Shown here piece after piece: positions 57,543 to 64,000 of a stretch of DNA of 64,000 nucleotides. Under the pieces are notes generated by a model that was given only the letters and a program-made list of their open reading frames with translations, was not told where the DNA came from and did no database searches. This DNA comes from Neurospora tetrasperma FGSC 2508 (taxonomy: Eukaryota > Ascomycota > Sordariomycetes > Sordariales > Sordariaceae), in NCBI RefSeq assembly GCF_000213175.1, contig NW_009799101.1, forward strand, positions 2,639,093-2,703,092, given 5' to 3'. A program made the translations under genes and the position numbers. Numbering within the stretch: position 1 is the stretch's first letter; every line of letters begins with the position of its first letter.

Positions 57543-58406
57543 CTTGTCGAGCCGGCGGGTTGGTGATGGTGGTGTTTTGCGACAAAGTCTAGAACTTGGG
57601 AAACAAGTTCCAGATCCCGGTCCCTTTACCTAGTGGTGTGGTTACCTTAGCTTTCAACGGCCGAAAAGGTCCCACAGGCCCCAGGCCTTATCTTATCCGC
57701 CTGCAGGACATCCATGACATGGAGGTGAGCTTCGTCAGTCGCCCCCACAACCCGCACTGTACCCGGAAGCTGGAACAGTCCCCCAGAACATTGGCCATTG
57801 AGGTGCCCGTTTTGGGCCAGTTTTAGAAGCAGCAGGGGACTCGGCCAGTGTGAGCGGTACTGTGCTCATATTAATTGCAACTGAAGCTGTGAGGCTGTGC
57901 TGGATGCGGAACAGCACAGGAACCTGGAAGTGCCAGGGAGTTCCTGACACAAGCACACTACTGAAGTACCGTCTACACCTAGTTAGGTAGGTAGTTTTGG
58001 AGGGGACACGGCGGCCGAATGGCTCCAGCATCTTGGTTTTGATCGACCTCCAAGCTCCACGACCACTGTTTCAACTCAACTTTTGCCATCTTCCTTTCCC
58101 ATCCGCCTCCCTCGCGCCTCGATTCCCTTCTCCCTCACTCGCTTTTCTGCACCTTTCGACTTTCAACCATCGACACCTAATTCGTCCCACGAGCTATCGA
58201 AGCCGCAAACGTAACCGAGAATAGCGAACCCCATGTTTCGTGACCGAGCCCCGTCCTCTCCTTGACCCATTTCTTCTTCCGGAGACACCAGGAAGAGCAG
58301 CAACCTTGGGGGCACTGCTAAACGAACCAACGATTTGTACAAACCGCCACGGTACACCCTACCCTATACGACGGCTGAGAACCGGCAATTCTCTTGAGCA
58401 GCTACA
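57543..58406. other. Divergent promoter, cyp10 / PTM1-like
   Basis: 864 bp between gene starts. The stretch 58060-58210 is C/T-rich, typical of fungal leaders. No other feature is supported. Confidence 0.5.
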
Positions 58407-60213
58407 ATGAGGAGCTGGGCGTATGCCTTCTTCCTCCTGGTGCTGTCCGTATGGACGGTACAGGCCCTGGAGGTGAAACTAGTAAGTAGCAGGCTACACA
58501 CACATCAATGGTCCTACACTAGACAAGTCAGAAATACTGACAAGTTCTCTTCAATGGCAGGACGAATCCGAAGAGAACCGGCAACGATGTGCAGGCATGT
58601 ACAGCAAACAGACATGGGATGGCCCGGTCAATCCCTTCATCAGCGTCAAGTTCACAGACTTCGGCTCCGACGCTGGCGATGACCCCATTGTCAGTCTCCT
58701 TATCTTTGAGTGGCAGGACTCGGATCTCGTCGGTGTTCTTCCCGAGGGCGCCGACCGTAGGATTGGCATCTGCGAGCCCCAGTATGTTGATGCCGGCTAC
58801 TGCAACACCACCAACGTGGGCGAGTACATCCTCGCACCCAACGCCACTGCGCTATCCAAGAACATCGTCTTCACCGACGCCATTCATCTCAAGAAGTCAG
58901 CTCCAGTCAAGTACCAGATTAAGAACACCGGTTACTATTGCGTGCTCACGGACAAGTACACGGCCGATAGGTATGAGGCCCTTGTCGAGTTCCGGAACGC
59001 CTATGGAGAGCTTCCCGCTACGCAGATTCCCAAGTTGCCTTTCTATGGCGGCATTACCATCTTGTACGCCTTGGTGTTGGCGTTCTGGGGCTTCCTCTAC
59101 TTCCAGCACCGGTCGGATATCTTGGCTGTGCAGAACTACATTACAGCTATCCTCATCTTCCTCGTCGTTGAAATGCTGATGACATGGGGCTTTTATGGTA
59201 CGTTTCTGCTCGCAGTTTGTTCCCTCTCCCCAAATGATTGCTAACCACCGTTGATCTCAGACTTCCTCAACCGCCACGGCTCGAACGTCGGCTCCCGTGT
59301 GCTCCTCATCGTGGTGGCCGTCCTCAACGCTGCGCGCAACTCCTTCTCCTTCTTCCTCCTCCTGATTGTCTGCATGGGCTACGGCGTCGTCAAGCACACC
59401 CTCGGCCGCACCATGATCTACGTCCGCTGGCTCGCTATTGCGCACTTCGTCTTCGGTATCGTTTACGCCATTACCGGTCTTCTTGTCAACCCAGACAGCG
59501 CTGGCCCCTTTGTTCTACTCATCATCCTTCCTCTGGCCGGTACCCTGACGGCCTTCTATGTGTGGACGCTTAACTCGCTTAGCTGGACACTCAAGGACCT
59601 CAAGGAGCGCAAGCAGCATGTTAAGGAGGGCATGTACAGGAAGCTGTGGTGGTGCATTCTCATCTCCATCCTGGTGATCTTTGGTTTCTTCTTCTGGAAC
59701 AGCTTCTCGTTTGCTCAGGCTAGCGACCCTGGATACGTCCCCTTCCACTGGAAGAGCAGATGGTTCATTCTCGATGGCTGGCCGAACCTTGTTTATTTTG
59801 CCGATGTCGCTTTCATTGCGTACGTGTGGCGGCCGACAGCGAACAACAAGCGGTTTGCCATGAGTGACGAGATTGCTCAGGACGATGACGGCATCATCGA
59901 ATTTTCGAACTTGGATATCGGTGCGCCGGATGATAGTGATGACGAGGAGGCCCAGGTTGGCATGAAGGGAAGGAAGAACCAGAGTGCAAACGGGGGCTCG
60001 GATTCGGGTGCTGGCACTAGTCAGCAGCAGTCACGAAATCTTGCTGGCCCAAGCAGCTCATCCCAGCAGCAACAGCAACAACCGAGGAGTCCTAACCCTC
60101 AACGTGACTCCATGGATGGAGAGACCATCTTTGCGGTTGGCGAGGATGGCGATAAATTCTCGTCTGACGAGGATAGTGACGAGGAGGGTAATCTAGTGAG
60201 AGCCAAGAAGTAG
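58407..60213 (+). CDS. PTM1-like seven-transmembrane Golgi protein (GOST/Lu7TM family)
   Basis: Membrane protein of the secretory pathway related to yeast Ptm1 and animal GPR107/108. Exons 58407..58481, 58561..59197 and 59261..60213, 554 aa. Intron 1 is GTAAGT...GCAG (phase 0); intron 2 is GTACGT, GCTAAC, TCAG (phase 1). Signal peptide MRSWAYAFFLLVLSVWTVQA. A lumenal domain follows, to about residue 180, with Cys in RQRCAGMYS, IGICEPQ, GYCNTT and YYCVLTD, and two sequons (NTT, NAT). Seven hydrophobic helices follow, starting FYGGITILYALVLAFWGFLY and including LLIVVAVLNAARNSFSFFLL and FVLLIILPLAGTLTAFYVWT. The tail is acidic and Ser/Gln-rich (SDEIAQDDDG; poly-Gln). Splicing at both junctions keeps domain continuity (EVKL-DESEENRQ; WGFY-DFLNRHG). 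Confidence 0.93.
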
Positions 60214-60625
60214 AGGGGCTATCTAATTACGTCAAGTTCAAGTTGGGGAATTAGAATAACTATTACGAGTCTAATTGTATTGACGAGAAACAACCCAAGT
60301 GCACTATCGGTTTGTGACTGAGGCAACATGGCCGTGCATCACATGTTTCATCTATCTGTTTTTACACTTGTTCTTGATGGCGTTTCATAAGTGGCTGTAT
60401 CATTATTTGTTCCACTATTTTATTCTTTTCTTAGAAATCACTCTGTCATTTAGATCAAGAGCGGTACATTAAGTCTAGGCTGGGTGAGGCCGAATGGGAA
60501 AAAAGATAATGATAGCCTATTCCATTTCCTTGCGTATAACAGACATGAAAATCTTGCTCATACAGTACAAGCTGACCTGGCTGGGTTCAGGACACAGTTC
60601 AAAGACACAACATGCTAGGTAGGTT
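60214..60625. other. Convergent intergenic region
   Basis: 412 bp between the stops of the PTM1-like and NDUFAF7-like genes; 3' UTRs only. Confidence 0.5.
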
Positions 60626-62598
60626 TTACATGACGACATCCCCTCCAAAACCAACTGGCCTCCTCCTCCCATCATTCTCGGGCACAATGGCCAAAACCTT
60701 GTATATCCTCCCCATCCCATTCGGTCCCCGATCCACCAACCGATCCCAGCTCCTCCTCAAATCCTTGACAAACTTGTCCTTTTCTTCTTCATTTCCCCCT
60801 TGCGACCGCTTCGCCAACTGCTCAACCCTCTCCCTCCCTCCCATCCCCTCCAACCACCAGGCCTGCTCAACAGGTCCATGCACCTCCACCCCTTCGCTCG
60901 CATTCGTCGCCGCCTCCGCAATCGCCGTGAAATCCACATCGGCACTCAAATCCGTCAACCCCGGTTCCGCAAACGGGCTGACGAGGTGATGCTTGCGTAT
61001 CCCGCGCAGCGAGTTGACGGGGACGCTGCCGTCGCCGGGACCGTAGTCGAGTATCAGCGCCGCGCCGCGGGGTGAGTGTTTGGGGTGGGCAGGAGATCCG
61101 CCGATGCGAGTGGCGAAGTCGGAGGCAAACAGGAAAGCGTCGGGACAGATTTCGATGAGGGCGCCGGCTTGGGTGGTGCCGTCGGGGAGGACGGCGAGGG
61201 GTTTTTGAGAGGAGGAGGAAGAAGAAGAAGAAGAAGAAGAAGAAGAAGAAGAAGAAGAAGAAGAAGAAGAAGAAGAGGAATAAGATTTGATGGCGCGGTA
61301 GCGCGGGGAAAGGTCGGGGAGGTGAAGGGAGTGACGCGTGGGGGAAGGGGATACGGTTAGTTGAAAGTCGGGGGGAGGGGTGAGGTGCGGGTTATGAGAG
61401 GCCGGGGTGCGGAGGGTGGTGTGTGTTGAAAAGGGGGGAGTGGGAGAGACGAGGAGTTCTCGCCATTCGAGGATTGGATCTGTGGTGCCGCTTGTCCTGG
61501 GCTGTTTGGATTGTTTGGGGCCGGAAGTGGTGATGGTTGCTATGGAGGACGGGGAGGCTGGTTCTGTGGGCGGGACTTGGACTAGTTGGAAGGCGTGGAT
61601 GGGGAGGGCGTCGAAGAATTCGTGGGCCATTATGAAGGGGGTTTTCTCGGGGTCTGTGGGGGGAGGGCATGGTGTCAGTTGGGGGCTTGACAGATAGGGG
61701 AAGACTGGTGGGAAGTGTGAAAGGAGACATAACATACCGTAGGGGATGGACTTGATGGTCTCTGTCCAGACGATGGGAATGTCTCCGTACTTGCAATGAC
61801 TATGATAGCCAACCTTCGACTCGCTCATGGCAGCGTCCTCGCCGCATAAAAGGTTCTTCTGGGCCATTCTGAGCTGGGGACTGGCTTCGACCATGTAAAC
61901 AGCATCGATGCTCTTAGCCATCTCTGGGAAGTTTTGTATTGTCTGATGTCGCATAATTAGCACGTTCTTCATGACTTGCGTGAGAATATGGTGAAATGAC
62001 ACAACACTTACCCGAAGCATATCATCCATCAAGGTACCACGACCCGGGCCGACCTCGATCAGCTCGACTCCTTTACTCGGACGACCTTGGGCCAGCCATT
62101 CGGTGACATACCAAAGCCCACAAAGTTCACCGAAGACTTGGGAGATCTCGGGCGAAGTGACGAAGTCGCCTTTGACGCCAAACTGGTCACGGTTTTGCTC
62201 GGATTTCTCAATGGCGCCGGTGTAGTAACCGCCAATGTCGCCAGTCAGGCACATGCGCATGAAACTGGCCAATGGCACTGGGCCGGTCGCCTGTACTTGA
62301 TGTCAGAACATTTCCTTGCAATTTTCTGAGGATATTATGAGCCTACCGTGATGGCCTCAGCCAGCTGTTTTGCGAGAGGAGTTGACCATTTTCTCTCATC
62401 GTCGTCGTCGCTCAAACGGCGAGCGGTTACTGATAGGCTGCGAGTGTTGTAGTTGGCCAAAGAGGGGGGAGCCCTGTTCCTGAAAGATGGGGTTCTGGGG
62501 AACTGTGGTGGTCTCGATAAGATGGTGGCCCGCGGAACGCTCCGCAGCGCACGAGTCACGGCCAAGCGGGTCATGGTGGTGGCCGAATATGTGAGCAA
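60626..62598 (-). CDS. Mitochondrial class I methyltransferase NDUFAF7/MidA-like (complex I assembly)
   Basis: NDUFAF7 dimethylates an arginine of the complex I NDUFS2 subunit early in assembly. Four exons: 62598..62347, 62290..62012, 61942..61738 and 61653..60626, 587 aa. Introns: GTAGGC...ACAG, GTAAGT...TCAG and GTATGT...ACAG. The last two are 69 and 84 bp with no in-frame stop, so unspliced reading stays open and could mislead. N-terminus: an Arg-rich presequence without acidic residues until about 60 (TMTRLAVTRALRSVPRA). Core: LAKQLAEAIT joined to ATGPVPLASFMRMCLTGD; DFVTSPEISQVFGELCGLW; SAM motif LIEVGPGRGTLMDDML; EASPQLRMAQ; IMAHEFFDALPIHAFQLV; LILDYGPGDG; KHHLVSPFAEPGLTDLSADV. There is an unusual poly-Ser run of about 30 residues before QKPLAVLPDG. 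A downstream ATG at 62574 is an alternative start. Confidence 0.92.
61215..61277. repeat. (GAA)n microsatellite coding poly-Ser in the NDUFAF7-like gene
   Basis: About 20 uninterrupted GAA/AAG units with GAG-containing edges. On the coding (minus) strand it gives TCT/TCC-type Ser codons in frame. Confidence 0.92.
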
Positions 62599-63275
62599 TT
62601 GAGCTCGACTGTCTGCCTATGAAAAAAGAAGGAGGACGAGGAAGGCTAAAATATTCAAGCTCTCGGTTCAGCGGGTGTTTTCATGCCCTTTCCCCGGCCT
62701 CGGTCTGTGATACACCACCACCCTTCAGTTCCTCCCCTCAAGAGCATTTAGTCCCACTCGACAAGAACCGGACCCTAACCCTCTTTGTGTAAGTCGGCGG
62801 ATCCCTATACGATTTCCATGGACCGCGGATGTGGTCTGTTTTACATGGCTGTTCTATGGGTACCAGAAGTAGTTTATGGCATGATAAGGATATAAAGTCT
62901 GTCCATAATGCCCCAGGCCATGTGATAGTCGTTGCCGTTCTGGTAGCACAGTTCATGTCGTGAAAGGGACGAGGTCACATCTCGGAAGTTGCTATCCAAG
63001 TGTAGGGGTTAGGGTTGTTAGAGCTGGCCGGGCTTTTGGCTCTGCAGCTACACTACGGGTAGTGTTGCACTGATGGGAGGCCCCTGTCGGCCCACACAAG
63101 CTCGCGCCTCACAGTGCGGCCGGGCTCCAAGTCCAACAGGACATTTGTCCATCAATGTCCCCCAACTTGCGCTTGAAACATCGTCATCAACAACTTGAAC
63201 CTTGTGATCGCATTCAGAACAGCTGCGAGTACCGCAACACAAAACCAACAATTCCATATCATCACCACACAGACA
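62599..63275. promoter_or_regulatory. Divergent promoter with two telomere-like motifs
   Basis: 677 bp between the starts of the NDUFAF7-like and USE1-like genes. CCCTAACCCT at 62773-62782 and GGGGTTAGGGTT at 63005-63016 are telomere-repeat-like motifs in opposite orientation. Whether they are bound by a Tbf1/Myb-type factor is unknown. Confidence 0.4.
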
Positions 63276-64000
63276 ATGGTTCGATATATTCCCGGGTTGA
63301 CAACAACGGGCGTTACACCGGTTGCGCGCCCAGCAGATCCTCTGACGGATCTGACCCGACTTCTCAACCGCCTTCAACAAACCATCCTGCGCGCTGATGC
63401 CGAGCGCGAAGCCAGGCTACGGGCAAGCGAGTATGAAAGAGAGAAGGCGCAAGCAGTATGAAGCCACCCGGGACGTACGCTCTATGCCCAACATGCTAAC
63501 AGGACAACCGTAGAATATCAACTATGCCCGATCACTCCTCACCAAGTTAGAACAGGAGGCATTGGGGGTCAAAATCCATGTCCGGAAGAACGAGATTCAA
63601 ACCGATTTGATACGGAAGCGAGAGATTATCGAACAGCTTACGGAGCGCCTGAGTGACTTGGCCGAGATCGCCGCAGCAGAAGAGGCCAGCAGGCATGGAG
63701 GGGAGGGTGATAATGGGGAAGATACGTCCGACAGCGAAGATATTCTTGCCGACATAATAGCGACGCCAAGCGAGAGCCTCGATTCCATCAAATCACCCGG
63801 TGCGCCTGTACTTGGGGAGGAGGAGGAGGAGCACGGATGGGGCGACGACCAGGACCAGGTAGCAGAGGCAGCACCAAACGCAGAAGAAAAGGAGCAGCAG
63901 CCACAAGACCAGGAATTGAATGAGAAGCAGGGGACGGAGGGACCGATGGACGATATAAGGACTCAACAACCCGAACTCCTTTCAGAAAAGCGACCATTTC
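63276..64000 (+). CDS. Probable USE1-type SNARE, ER membrane fusion (3' end outside window)
   Basis: Tentatively USE1, a Qc-type SNARE of Golgi-to-ER traffic. Exon 1 is 63276..63455. The intron (63456..63513) has GTATGA, GCTAAC and GTAG at phase 0. Exon 2 runs from 63514 past the window end; about 222 residues are visible. Seen: LTDLTRLLNRLQQTILRADA, REARLRASEYEREKAQA joined to NINYARSLLTKLEQEALGVK, then a charged helix IRKREIIEQLTERLSDLAE, then a long Glu/Gln/Asp-rich linker. The N-terminal LTRLLxRxE...YxxxLLxxLE pattern suits the USE1 N-domain. The SNARE motif and membrane anchor that would prove it lie beyond 64000. Start at 63276 (MVRYIPGLTT) is preferred over the in-frame ATG at 63195, whose extra 27 residues look non-conserved. 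Confidence 0.6.

Noticed and set aside
62773-63016. Interstitial or terminal telomere
   Set aside because: Only about 1.5 repeat units per site, in opposite orientations, within a normal promoter.

Overview
The window looks like nuclear DNA of a filamentous ascomycete, most probably a Neurospora/Sordaria-type sordariomycete. Genes are compact and have short introns with GTAAGT/GTACGT-like donors and CTAAC-like branch points. The protein set is typical fungal housekeeping. A ~20 kb block in the middle carries the mark of repeat-induced point mutation (RIP): CpA and TpG are almost gone, TpA is in excess, CpG survives, and every old reading frame is full of TAG/TAA. The exact species is inference.

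Left arm (1-24.3 kb). Genes: the 5' part of SEC63; a TPR+J-domain co-chaperone; a myosin II regulatory light chain (rlc1-like); NPR3 of the GATOR1/SEACIT complex; S-formylglutathione hydrolase; a small secreted cysteine-rich protein of unknown function; and a GPI-anchored Thr-rich wall protein. Next come ~4.8 kb of ordinary-composition DNA with no gene I can support, except a 495 bp MITE with a TA target duplication.

Middle (24,306-44,585). One large element is bounded by perfect 54 bp terminal inverted repeats and a 9 bp (up to 11 bp) target-site duplication. Its minus strand still shows a Mutator-like (MULE) transposase relic. A chromodomain-bearing Ty3/Gypsy element (271 bp LTRs, TSD GTTAA) sits inside this element, and a second Ty3/Gypsy element (312 bp LTRs, TSD ATATA) sits inside the first in opposite orientation. 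All three levels are RIP-inactivated. A 431 bp assembly gap behind a 26 bp G run lies in the right arm of the MULE.

Right arm (44.6-64 kb). Genes: bifunctional GARS-AIRS (ADE5,7); KTI12; a gene-poor 3.3 kb interval; a Zn2Cys6 transcription factor; a U-box/cyclophilin protein (PPIL2/cyp10 type); a PTM1-like seven-TM Golgi protein; an NDUFAF7/MidA-type mitochondrial methyltransferase with a poly-Ser insert; and the 5' part of a probable USE1-type SNARE.

The genes do not form a pathway cluster. Shared themes are ER/Golgi traffic (SEC63, PTM1-like, USE1-like) and protein folding (two neighbouring J proteins, and a cyclophilin). The unusual content is the three-level transposon nest, which I could resolve to base-level borders.
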